From Sphingobium sp. Ant17 (GTDB taxonomy: Bacteria; Pseudomonadota; Alphaproteobacteria; Sphingomonadales; Sphingomonadaceae): 36,749 nucleotides of DNA. The notes below the pieces were generated by a model. It saw only the letters and a list, made by a program, of their open reading frames with translations, did not search any database and had not been told where the DNA came from. Location of the stretch: assembly GCF_000588875.1 (NCBI RefSeq), contig NZ_JEMV01000040.1, positions 1-36,749 of the forward strand, in the 5' to 3' direction. Both the position numbers and the translations under genes were made by a program. This document shows, piece after piece, positions 14,815 to 22,894 of this stretch. Position 1 is the stretch's first letter; every line of letters begins with the position of its first letter.

Positions 14815-16371
14815 ATGACGAATGGCCCGTCCCGCACAGCGCCGGAGAGTGCGGAGGTTGCTGCCCGCAGAAATGCGGTGATGGCCGAAGAACTGGGCCT
14901 GCTTATCGACGGTGCGACAAATTACGCCATCTACATGTTGGATCAGGAAGGGCGCGTCACGATCTGGAACCGGGGTGCGGAGCGCATCAAGGGATGGACC
15001 GAACCGGAGATTGTCGGCCGTAGCGCTGCTTTATTCTACCCGCCGGACGACGTGAAAAGCGGCAAGCCGCAGCAGGATCTCGATCGCGCCAGTGTGCTCG
15101 GCCGGATCGAAGAGGAATGCTGGCGAATCCGCAAGGATGGTTCCGAGTTTCTAGCCAGTGTCACCATCACAGCCTTGCGCGACGATACCGGATTGCTCCG
15201 CGGGTTCGGCAAGGTCGTGCGCGACATCACCGACCAGAAGGCTGCCGAAGCGGCGGTGACACGACGCGAATATCATTTGCGATCGATCCTGGCGTCCGTG
15301 CCCGACGCGATGATCGTGATGAACGAACAGGGCGTTATTTCGTCGTTCAGCGCGGCAGCCGAGATTTTGTTCGGATATCGGCAAGCCGATGTGGTCGGCC
15401 GCAATGTTGCGATGCTGATGCCGGTGGAAGATCGCGGCACCCATGACGGCTATCTGCAAACCTATCGGCAAACCGGGGTGCGCCGCATCATCGGCAGCAT
15501 GCGAACCGCCACCGCCTTGCGGCAGAATGGCGAAATCTTTCCGATCGAGCTTGCCGTTGGCGAAACCGAAGTCGCAGGCGAGCGGATCTTCACAGGCTTC
15601 ATCCGCGACCTTACCCAGCGGCAAGCGACCGAGCGACGCTTACAGGAACTGCAATCCGAACTTGTTCATGTGTCGCGCGTCAGTGCAATGGGTACCATGG
15701 CCTCCACATTGGCGCATGAAATCAACCAGCCGCTGACGGCCATTACCAATTATCTCGAAACCGGCATCGCCATGATCGGCGAAAGCGGCACGCCAGCGCT
15801 GGATGCCATAGCCGAGACGATGGAACTGGCGGCGCAGCAATCCTTGCGCGCCGGGACCATCGTTCGCCGCCTCCGCGCGTTCGTGGATGGCGCAGATACC
15901 GGCTTTCGCATCGAACGGCTCGATCTGCTGGTCGAAGAGGCAACCAGCCTTGGCCTTTTGGGCGCGCATGAAGCGGGCATCGATGTGACCATGACGATCG
16001 CAGCCGGACTTGACCGCGTGATGGTCGATCGGGTGCAGATACAACAGGTTCTGGTGAATCTCATCCGCAATGCGATCCAGTCCATGGCCACTGTCGTCGC
16101 GAAATCCCTTACCATCGCTACCGCGGCAGACCGCGAAGGATGGGTGAGAGTGACGGTCGCGGACACGGGCATCGGTATTGCGCCGCATATCCGCGAGCAT
16201 CTGTTCGAGGCATTTTCGACGACGAAGGAAGACGGCATGGGACTGGGCCTGTCCATTTGCCGTACCATCGTCGAGGCACATGGCGGACGGATATGGGCCG
16301 AAGCAGCCGACGGGGGTGGAACGGCCTTCCATTTCTGTGTCCCTCTTGCCGAGGAATCCGACGATGACTGA
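14815..16371 (+). CDS. fixL: FixL-type oxygen-sensing histidine kinase
   Basis: A soluble kinase of 518 residues from ATG 14815: PAS-A (about 30-140), PAS-B (about 155-270), then HisKA and HATPase. PAS-B matches FixL haem domains: His210 in GTHDGYL equals the proximal ligand (His200 of Bradyrhizobium FixL) and Arg230 in IIGSMR equals the distal Arg220. The positions of the propionate-contacting Arg206 and His214 are Thr and Arg here. The phosphoacceptor is His301 in LAHEINQPL; the N box is NLIRNAIQS and the G boxes DTGIGIA and GMGLGLS. The frame is open to a TTG at 14743. The strongest ribosome-binding site nearby (14760-14767) serves a different frame. The stop overlaps fixJ. Confidence 0.9.
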   Translation: MTNGPSRTAPESAEVAARRNAVMAEELGLLIDGATNYAIYMLDQEGRVTIWNRGAERIKGWTEPEIVGRSAALFYPPDDVKSGKPQQDLDRASVLGRIEEECWRIRKDGSEFLASVTITALRDDTGLLRGFGKVVRDITDQKAAEAAVTRREYHLRSILASVPDAMIVMNEQGVISSFSAAAEILFGYRQADVVGRNVAMLMPVEDRGTHDGYLQTYRQTGVRRIIGSMRTATALRQNGEIFPIELAVGETEVAGERIFTGFIRDLTQRQATERRLQELQSELVHVSRVSAMGTMASTLAHEINQPLTAITNYLETGIAMIGESGTPALDAIAETMELAAQQSLRAGTIVRRLRAFVDGADTGFRIERLDLLVEEATSLGLLGAHEAGIDVTMTIAAGLDRVMVDRVQIQQVLVNLIRNAIQSMATVVAKSLTIATAADREGWVRVTVADTGIGIAPHIREHLFEAFSTTKEDGMGLGLSICRTIVEAHGGRIWAEAADGGGTAFHFCVPLAEESDDD

Positions 16372-16996
16372 GACTATGCGCACGATCCATGTGGTCGACG
16401 ATGACGAGGCTATCCGCCATTCTGTAGGCTTCCTGCTGCGTAAAGCGGGCTTTCATGTCGAAACCTATGTTTCGGGAACGGCGTTTCTGAAAGCGGTGGA
16501 TCGCGAAACGCGCGGGTGCGTGCTCCTCGACGTGCGCATGCCCGAAATTGACGGCATGGAAGTTCAGGCGCGGTTGGCCAAGCTGGGCATCGGCATGCCG
16601 GTCATCATCCTGACCGGTCATGGCGATGTCACCTTGGCGGTCCGCGCGGTCAAAGCCGGTGCGATCGAATTTCTGGAAAAGCCCTTTGAGCGATCGGCCC
16701 TGTTGAAAGCGATCGAAGAGGCGTTGGACCATGCCAACCGTGGAGAGCGAAGCCACCTGGCCGCCGCAGACGCCCTCGTCCGACTGAGCGCGCTCACGCC
16801 GCGCGAACGGGATGTCCTCGACGGCATGGTGCTTGGCCGCCCGAACAAGCTGATCGCCTATGACCTCCACATCTCGACGCGAACGGTGGAGGTTCACCGC
16901 GCCAAGCTGATGGAAAAGCTGGGATCCCGCAGCCTGTCGGATGTTCTGAGAATTGCCTTCATCGGCGGACTGGGTGAAGCCGTGCGGGCCAATTGA
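16364..16996 (+). CDS. fixJ: FixJ-type response regulator
   Basis: A 210-residue response regulator. The receiver domain (1-120) has the acidic pocket VDDDE, the phosphorylated Asp56 in VLLDVRMPEIDG, Thr in ILTGHGDV and Lys in FLEKPF. The LuxR-type DNA-binding domain follows (about 140-200): LTPRERDVLDGMVLGRPNKLIAYDL and ISTRTVEVHRAKLMEKL. It is the cognate partner of the overlapping fixL (8 bp), with GAGGA before its ATG. In rhizobia phospho-FixJ activates fixK and nitrogen-fixation or microaerobic genes. No such target is in view, so here it likely controls microaerobic respiration, perhaps the nearby oxidase and globin genes (inference). Confidence 0.93.
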   Translation: MTETMRTIHVVDDDEAIRHSVGFLLRKAGFHVETYVSGTAFLKAVDRETRGCVLLDVRMPEIDGMEVQARLAKLGIGMPVIILTGHGDVTLAVRAVKAGAIEFLEKPFERSALLKAIEEALDHANRGERSHLAAADALVRLSALTPRERDVLDGMVLGRPNKLIAYDLHISTRTVEVHRAKLMEKLGSRSLSDVLRIAFIGGLGEAVRAN

Positions 16997-17199
16997 CCGC
17001 GCTCGAACATAAGACTTGATCCTCCCACCATGTCATTCCGACACCGGCTCTGAGTGGGCTGCATTCCGCCAAGATCCACCTACGTGCTTTCCGAGGCCAG
17101 ATTTTGCTGCAGAGCCTGTCTAGGACACATCATCGGCTACACGCAAAGCAGCATGTGCCGGACGATATGTGCCGCCGTTCGGCCGTTTTGAGGAAACCG

Positions 17200-17511
17200 A
17201 TGATGGACGTGATTGCCTATGAAATCCGCTATTTTGAACAGCGCATCCGACATAGTGTGGACATGGCAGCTGCTTGCACGAGCCTGTGCGGACGGCAGGC
17301 ACATTTGACGTTAGCCGATTTATACGGCCTGAAGGTCGAAGAGCTTCAAGGCGTTTTTCACGCCGGATCGTTGAACCGCAACGATGCGCTATCCGATGCA
17401 TTTGCTCCAACGCATGCGGGCGTTCGGGTTGACGGGGATTTGCCGGCTGCGACAGCACCCATTGCCGCATTCCTGCGTAAAAGCGGAACGCTGTCCGTGG
17501 TGATGGCATAA
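17200..17511 (+). CDS. hypothetical protein downstream of fixJ
   Basis: A 103-residue frame from ATG 17200 (or 17203) with AGGA six bases upstream. The frame is open about 100 bases further up, but without a start of equal quality. The N-terminal half (IAYEIRYFEQRIRHSVDMAAACTSLCGRQAHLTLADLYGLKVEEL) is mostly helical with two cysteines; the C-terminal half is less regular. I recognise no family. It lies 200 bp after fixJ on the same strand and ends 86 bp before the convergent GH130 gene. Confidence 0.5.
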   Translation: MMDVIAYEIRYFEQRIRHSVDMAAACTSLCGRQAHLTLADLYGLKVEELQGVFHAGSLNRNDALSDAFAPTHAGVRVDGDLPAATAPIAAFLRKSGTLSVVMA

Positions 17512-17597
17512 TCAACGGTGATTGCCCGGACTGGATTCGTCTTTTGACCCAGGCTTGGGTGACAAACACCCGACGGGGTAGGACAGAAACTTGCCCG

Positions 17598-18881
17598 TCA
17601 ATTCATCAACGACAGCATTTCGTCGATAGAGATGAACGCGAAAGCGACCGAACTATCCGCCACGCCATAGGGCATGAAGATCATTTTGCCGATACGCGTC
17701 GCGCCACAGGTATAGACGACGTTGGGCACATAGCCTTCGCGCTCATTCGCGCCGGCAGCCAGAATAGGTTCGATCGAACGGCGCAATACCTTGGACGGAT
17801 CATGCTTATCCAGCAGGACCGCACCGATGGAATATTCGCGCATCGCCCCTACGCCATGGGTCAGCAATAGCCAGCCTTCGTCAAGTTCGATGGGCGCGCC
17901 GCAGTTGCCGATCTGAACGAGTTCCCAAAGATAGCGCGGCATCAGGATTTTCTGCCCTTCGCCCCAGTCGGTCAGGCTTTCGGATTGAATCAGGTAGAGA
18001 TTTTCGCCATCCTGTCGCCCGATCATCATGTATCGGCCGTTCACCTTGCGGGGGAAAAGCGCCATTCCCTTGTTGCGCGCTGCGCTGCCCGACATCGGGC
18101 ATAGCTCGAAGCTGCGGAAATCGCGGGTCCGCATCAGCTCCGACTGTATCTGGCGGCCACTATAGGCGGTGTAGGTGCCCAACCATTCGACCGAACCGTC
18201 GTCATGGGTGAACTGGACGAGCCGAAGGTCTTCCAGACCATTGGCCTGCGCCGCCGTGATCGGAAATATAACTGTGCCTGACAGGGTGCTGTCTGGATGG
18301 CGAAAGATCGTTACCGGCCCGGACTGCTCGCGCTCTTCCTCGCCCTTGGCATCTGCCGCCGTTGCAAAGGGTGGCTCGGATGCCAGTGCCATTTCCCCGC
18401 TCTCGGTGATGATCCCCTCTCGAAAGGCGATCGAACTGATATGACCTTCACCAACCGCTCTCAACGAGATGATGATGCGTTGACAGTCTGCCGCCATGCC
18501 ACTTTGGTCGGGATGCGGCACGACGCTGGGGTTCATCAGGGCGGCGGCGGCATAGCTATATTCATGACAAAAATAGGCGCCTATCAATTGGCACCGCGGG
18601 TCGCTTATGCCCCGATCGTCCAATTTAAGTAGCTTGGAGACTTCCGCAAAGCGGGTCATGAATACCCGCCTGGTCTGCCAATGGCGGGCTTCGAAGCCGA
18701 TGAGGACGTGCGTAAGCTGCGCAATGACCTCGGCCTCGGTCAGTGCCAAGACGGCATCGACGATCCTGTGGGTACGGCTGGGCGCACCCCCTTGCGTCTG
18801 CCAGCCAAGATGAAATGGCCTTACGACAACTCGGGTTGCATCGGCCGTTAAACGCAGCGGCAGCGCGGCAATTTTCTGCAA
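17598..18881 (-). CDS. GH130-family glycoside phosphorylase/hydrolase
   Basis: A 427-residue GH130 protein, the family of beta-mannoside phosphorylases and hydrolases with a five-bladed propeller. The G-x-E-D motif NGLEDLR (214-220) carries the expected catalytic Asp218. NCGAPIELDEGWLLLTHGVG (326-345) and YVPNVVYTCGA (384-394) are further family segments. An N-terminal extension of about 115 residues precedes the propeller. The start is TTG 18881 with AGGA seven bases upstream. It is the last gene of a minus-strand trio and begins 25 bp after the glycosyltransferase. The substrate may be a beta-1,2-mannan or similar oligosaccharide, but linkage specificity cannot be read by eye. Confidence 0.9.
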   Translation of the reverse strand: MQKIAALPLRLTADATRVVVRPFHLGWQTQGGAPSRTHRIVDAVLALTEAEVIAQLTHVLIGFEARHWQTRRVFMTRFAEVSKLLKLDDRGISDPRCQLIGAYFCHEYSYAAAALMNPSVVPHPDQSGMAADCQRIIISLRAVGEGHISSIAFREGIITESGEMALASEPPFATAADAKGEEEREQSGPVTIFRHPDSTLSGTVIFPITAAQANGLEDLRLVQFTHDDGSVEWLGTYTAYSGRQIQSELMRTRDFRSFELCPMSGSAARNKGMALFPRKVNGRYMMIGRQDGENLYLIQSESLTDWGEGQKILMPRYLWELVQIGNCGAPIELDEGWLLLTHGVGAMREYSIGAVLLDKHDPSKVLRRSIEPILAAGANEREGYVPNVVYTCGATRIGKMIFMPYGVADSSVAFAFISIDEMLSLMN

Positions 18882-18906
18882 ATCAATATCCTGTGCGGCG
18901 GACAGA

Positions 18907-21201
18907 TCAGGCGGGAGCCGTCGATGCTTCCGTCGCTTTTCGTTGTGCCATGTTTGAGACGCTGTGGGAAAGCCTGATCATCGCACAGGATGCCAGTTGC
19001 AAGGCAATCAATGATTCCGCGCCCTGGTTTCGGTTGGGACCAAGCGGCGTCAAGCCGTCGTAGCAGCCGCCCCCCTCGGGCGTGGCAAGCGGCATGTCCA
19101 AATCATTTTGCCCAAGAAACCAGCGATAGGCGGACTCGGCCAGTTGGACCCACCGGATATCGGGCTCCAACGTCCAGGCCGCGATGGCGGCATCTATGGT
19201 TGCCTGTGCCTCCAATGGTTGCTGATCATAGGGCAAGGGCTGTTTTTGAACGCGACCAAAACTCTCCGATCCCACTGCCCTGAAATAGCCTTCGGGGGTT
19301 TTCTGGATACCCGCCAACCATTCGAGCGTTATCAAACCCTGGTCGATCAAATCGGCCCGTGCAAGATGCCGACCGCCAACCAGCAAGGCTTCCGGAAGGC
19401 GTGCATTGTCATAAGCCAGGACATCTTCGAACCAGGTCCAACCGGGACGTCGAGCCGCATCCAACAAACCGGCAATATGGTCAGCGAATTTTGCCAGGAC
19501 GGCCAACGCAGCGTCATGGCCCGGCTTTGCGTCCAGGATCGCGCCAGCACCCAGGATCACAAAGGCCTGGGCGCGCGGTGAGGTGAGCGATGTCAAAGGG
19601 CCTAGCGCTTCATCGAACAATTGCATCGCCCATTCGCGATGCGCGACCGACGCGCTATCGCGAACGGTTATGCCCAAGGCCCATAGGGTGCGACCGCAAC
19701 TATCTTCCGAACCTTCGTCCTCACACCACCGTCGGTCGAAACCCATAAAATTGCGAAAACGCCCCCGATCCGGGTTCCAGGCATGCTGGACGAAACTCGC
19801 ATAGATCGTCATCCACATGTCGCGTAGCGACCGGTCCAGCGCATCGAGCTGGACCAGCAGGATCAACGCACGCGCATTGTCATCAATACAATAGCCATGT
19901 CTGCGATCAGGGATGGTGAGGATGCCATGCTGGAATATGCCGGTCGGATCACTCATTCGCAGGACCGCTGTCGGATCGGGTTTGCGTATGGCATAGCTGC
20001 GGCGCGCAGTTCGACCATCTTCATGGTCAGAAATGGCGGCAATCATCAGATCCCCCACGTTGCGCGCCAATTGGCTCCAGATCATCGTGCGGCCATGGTC
20101 GTATGCGCGCGCGGCATAGCCGCCCAGAAGCGCGGTATCTGCCAGCATCTCCATGATCTGATCGGACAAAGCCCTGGCATCCTCGAAAGGAACGACAACG
20201 CCGCGACCTTCCGAGAGAATTTCCTGCGCCTGGACGTAGGGTGTCGCCAAAACGGGCTTACCCATGCCAATTGCATAGCTGAGGGTGCCCGATACGATCT
20301 GGGCCGGATTGACATAAGGTGTGACATAGATGTCGGCAGCCTGGAGATAGTCGAGCAGTTCCTCCTGTTCGACATATCGGTCGATGAAACGCACCTGTTC
20401 CCCCACACCCAATTCGTGGGCCAACGCGGCCAGGCTCTCGCGGAGACTTTCGCCCTGTTCGCGGATGAGGTTCGGGTGGGTCGCCCCCAGCACGACATAG
20501 AGCGCATCGGGATGCATTTCGACGATGGCGGGCATGGCCCGGATCATATGATCAATGCCCTTGTCGGGTGCCAGCAGGCCGAAGGTCAGGATGATCCGGT
20601 GATTTTCCCATCCAAAGCGCGGCTTCACCACAGAGGGTTCGACATAGGCGCGATCGGGCACACCATGGGGAATGACGGCAATGCGCGCATCCTCCACCCC
20701 ATATTCATCGATCAATATCGTTCGCCCCTGCCCTGCCATCACCATGATCTTGCTTGCCCGCTGCAACAGCGCGGTCATGACCCGCCGCTCAGCCAAACTG
20801 GCGTCTTTCGAAATGGTGTGGAGCGTCAGGATCAGCGGCAACCGTGTGCGATCCAGGAGGTGGAGGATCATGTCCCCGGCCACGCCACCGAATATGCCGA
20901 ACTCATGCTGGAGCCAGATGGCCTGCGCCCCGCTATCCTCAATCCGTCTTGCCGCTTCGGCATAGGCAGCGCGATCATTGCTCGCGATGGGATAAACCGC
21001 ATCGGGATACAGGATGCCGTCGGCCCCATCGTCCATTGCATAGCTGTCTATCCGCATGACGGGAAAAGCGGCACGTAGCGCGTCGTGGCAATGGGTGGTG
21101 AAGGTCGCAATGCCACAGCGGCGGGGCATCGAATTGCCGATGAGGGCGATATGTTGGGGCGCCGGAACGGAGGCGAGCGTGTGCAAGGAACTGTGCTTCA
21201 T
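18907..21201 (-). CDS. two-domain glycosyltransferase (GT4 plus alpha-helical barrel)
   Basis: A 764-residue protein. Residues about 16-390 are a GT-B glycosyltransferase of family 4 type: RRCGIATFTTH (acceptor side), AIWLQHEFGIFGGVAG, then the sugar-nucleotide side with LTFGLLAPDKGIDHMIRAMP, QAADIYVTPYVNPAQIVSGTLSYAIGMGKPVLAT. Residues about 410-750 form a helical repeat region with tryptophan-rich hairpins (DDNARALILL, EDSCGRTLWALG, GWTWFEDVLAYDNARLPEALL, QPLEAQATIDAAIAAW), resembling alpha/alpha-barrel glycosidases. Its ATG has AGGA ten bases upstream. Sitting between two GH130 genes, it probably builds or remodels a mannose-type oligosaccharide that they cleave or phosphorolyse. Donor and product are unknown. 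Confidence 0.88.
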   Translation of the reverse strand: MKHSSLHTLASVPAPQHIALIGNSMPRRCGIATFTTHCHDALRAAFPVMRIDSYAMDDGADGILYPDAVYPIASNDRAAYAEAARRIEDSGAQAIWLQHEFGIFGGVAGDMILHLLDRTRLPLILTLHTISKDASLAERRVMTALLQRASKIMVMAGQGRTILIDEYGVEDARIAVIPHGVPDRAYVEPSVVKPRFGWENHRIILTFGLLAPDKGIDHMIRAMPAIVEMHPDALYVVLGATHPNLIREQGESLRESLAALAHELGVGEQVRFIDRYVEQEELLDYLQAADIYVTPYVNPAQIVSGTLSYAIGMGKPVLATPYVQAQEILSEGRGVVVPFEDARALSDQIMEMLADTALLGGYAARAYDHGRTMIWSQLARNVGDLMIAAISDHEDGRTARRSYAIRKPDPTAVLRMSDPTGIFQHGILTIPDRRHGYCIDDNARALILLVQLDALDRSLRDMWMTIYASFVQHAWNPDRGRFRNFMGFDRRWCEDEGSEDSCGRTLWALGITVRDSASVAHREWAMQLFDEALGPLTSLTSPRAQAFVILGAGAILDAKPGHDAALAVLAKFADHIAGLLDAARRPGWTWFEDVLAYDNARLPEALLVGGRHLARADLIDQGLITLEWLAGIQKTPEGYFRAVGSESFGRVQKQPLPYDQQPLEAQATIDAAIAAWTLEPDIRWVQLAESAYRWFLGQNDLDMPLATPEGGGCYDGLTPLGPNRNQGAESLIALQLASCAMIRLSHSVSNMAQRKATEASTAPA

Positions 21202-21322
21202 CTGCTATTATCCTGCTGGCCCGTTTCGCGCCGCGCGCGAGAATAATCGGTCGGTAAGCTTAACGCGCGGGGCATATGTTGGTTGCGGGAGAGCATCGGA
21301 GCGCTCATGCCCAGCGGTATAG

Positions 21323-22453
21323 TCAAGACCGATGGAAGCGGCTGTGCGGGATATGCGTTATCCGGCAGGCAAGGTCCGCCTCCCCCGACGCGATGATATA
21401 GTGGTCGCCTGCATCCAGGATGCCGGTGGTGAACACGATGTCATGAAGATACATCTGGTGCGCCAAAGATGCCGTCAGAGCGGGCGCCGGTTCGAGCACG
21501 GGACATCGATCCGATCGCACCACCAAGGCCGGATCGTCGCGATCCAAGATCGAGAAATAGGTTCGATACAGGCCTGCGCCTTCGTTGGGGGCGACGCCAT
21601 GCCAAAGACTGAGCCAACCTTCATGCGTTAAAATCGGAGGGGCGCCACCACCGATACGCGCCGTTGCAGGCCAATCCACATGGGGCCGAATACCAGGACG
21701 ATCATGCGGTTTCCAGTGCAGTCCATCCGGCGAGGTCGCAAGGTTGATGGATGGCCCAGCCTGCCATCGGCTGTTGGAAGGATAAGCAAAATACAGGTCG
21801 CCCAGCGGCCGGGTCTGCGCCCAGAACCTATCCCCTATCCGTCCTTCGAATAAGAGCATGTCCTTGTTCTGATGATCGAGCACCAGCCCTTCGCAATGCC
21901 AGGCAAGCCCATCTTGCGAACTGTAGAGCGTTGTCCCATGGCGTTCGGGACTGACCGTACAGGTGGTCATCCAGTAGCGGCCTTCGATCCGGCTGATGCG
22001 CGCGTCTTCGATGCCGTAGCATTGACTGTCGGTCGCAGGCGAGATCGCGTGGTCATAATGATAGGCGATCACGTTCAGACCATCGGGCGACATTTCGATC
22101 GGCAGCAACCATGACAAGGAGGTCAGCGCCATCACGGGCCAATTTTGCCCCTTCAGCATGAACTTCCGAGGATCGGAGACATCGACCGCATCGAGAGGCC
22201 AAGCATCCAGCACGTATCGCCCGGCTTCCCAGCGTATAGCGCGGACCATGCCATCATGAATCGGCACTGACAGCGCTTCGGCTATGCGAACCATGAGCAG
22301 AAGATTGCCATTGGGGAGCCGTGTCATGCCCGGATTAAATGCACCAAGAACATAGCTATCGGCATCAAGCGTGGCCCGAAGCGGTGATCGAGCCAGATCT
22401 ATGTCATCAGGTACAACGACCAAATGGTCTTGATAAAATCCCACGATGATCAA
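21323..22453 (-). CDS. GH130-family protein, second paralogue
   Basis: A 376-residue GH130 protein, shorter than the downstream paralogue and lacking its N-terminal extension. Family segments are FNPGMTRLPNGNLLLMVR (39-56), YGIEDARISRIEGRYWMT (146-163) with the likely catalytic Asp150, FEGRIGDRFWAQTRP, and GGGAPPILTHEGWLSLWHGV. The frame opens with TTG 22453 but an AGGG site lies nine bases before GTG 22444, so the true start may be three codons later. It is the first gene of the minus-strand trio; 121 bp separate it from the glycosyltransferase. Two GH130 members in one cluster suggest successive steps or different chain lengths. Confidence 0.9.
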   Translation of the reverse strand: MIIVGFYQDHLVVVPDDIDLARSPLRATLDADSYVLGAFNPGMTRLPNGNLLLMVRIAEALSVPIHDGMVRAIRWEAGRYVLDAWPLDAVDVSDPRKFMLKGQNWPVMALTSLSWLLPIEMSPDGLNVIAYHYDHAISPATDSQCYGIEDARISRIEGRYWMTTCTVSPERHGTTLYSSQDGLAWHCEGLVLDHQNKDMLLFEGRIGDRFWAQTRPLGDLYFAYPSNSRWQAGPSINLATSPDGLHWKPHDRPGIRPHVDWPATARIGGGAPPILTHEGWLSLWHGVAPNEGAGLYRTYFSILDRDDPALVVRSDRCPVLEPAPALTASLAHQMYLHDIVFTTGILDAGDHYIIASGEADLACRITHIPHSRFHRS

Positions 22454-22894
22454 CCCTATATAAGAGACAGTATTGGGACATATCGAGGCCGCGATTGATC
22501 AGGAAGAATTTAGAAAGCCAGCATATCGGGACGGGCCAAAGATACCACAATCGACGGTTTTACAAAAAATTTAGCGCACGCGTTAGTCTCAGTAAATAGG
22601 ATCTACGAGAACATGGTCGCGGCGAAAAAATCTTCATCGACCCGCAATGCACCAAAACATGGTGCAAGTTACCGTCGGAAACTACGTAAATTGGACCTAT
22701 ATTCGATATATTCGGTTGGGTCAGAACATATTCAACACGTGCGATCAACAGCTTCGCCTATACTGCCAAGTGACGTGTGCTATCACCAGCATGGACGCGC
22801 GGCTTCGCCACATCACTCCTACCGCCGGAGAGGGGTGATGCGCGGGTGAGGCCAGCGTCGAAACGCTTCCAAGTAAGGGCGCAACCGCCGGGCG
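22454..22894. other. AT-richer intergenic region
   Basis: About 440 bases upstream of the GH130 gene and downstream of the FAA gene. The left half should carry the promoter of the GH130/glycosyltransferase set. It contains a perfect palindrome (22648-22666). Short frames on either strand lack ribosome-binding sites and similarity that I can recognise. Confidence 0.5.
22648..22666. promoter_or_regulatory. TGCACCA-N5-TGGTGCA palindrome
   Basis: Perfect 7 bp arms with a five-base centre, about 200 bases upstream of the GH130 gene start. The form would suit a homodimeric repressor or a small RNA hairpin. No regulator gene lies next to it. Confidence 0.4.

Noticed and set aside
22560..22748. 62-codon minus-strand frame in the GH130 promoter region
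   Set aside because: There is no ribosome-binding site or similarity, and it crosses the palindrome at 22648.
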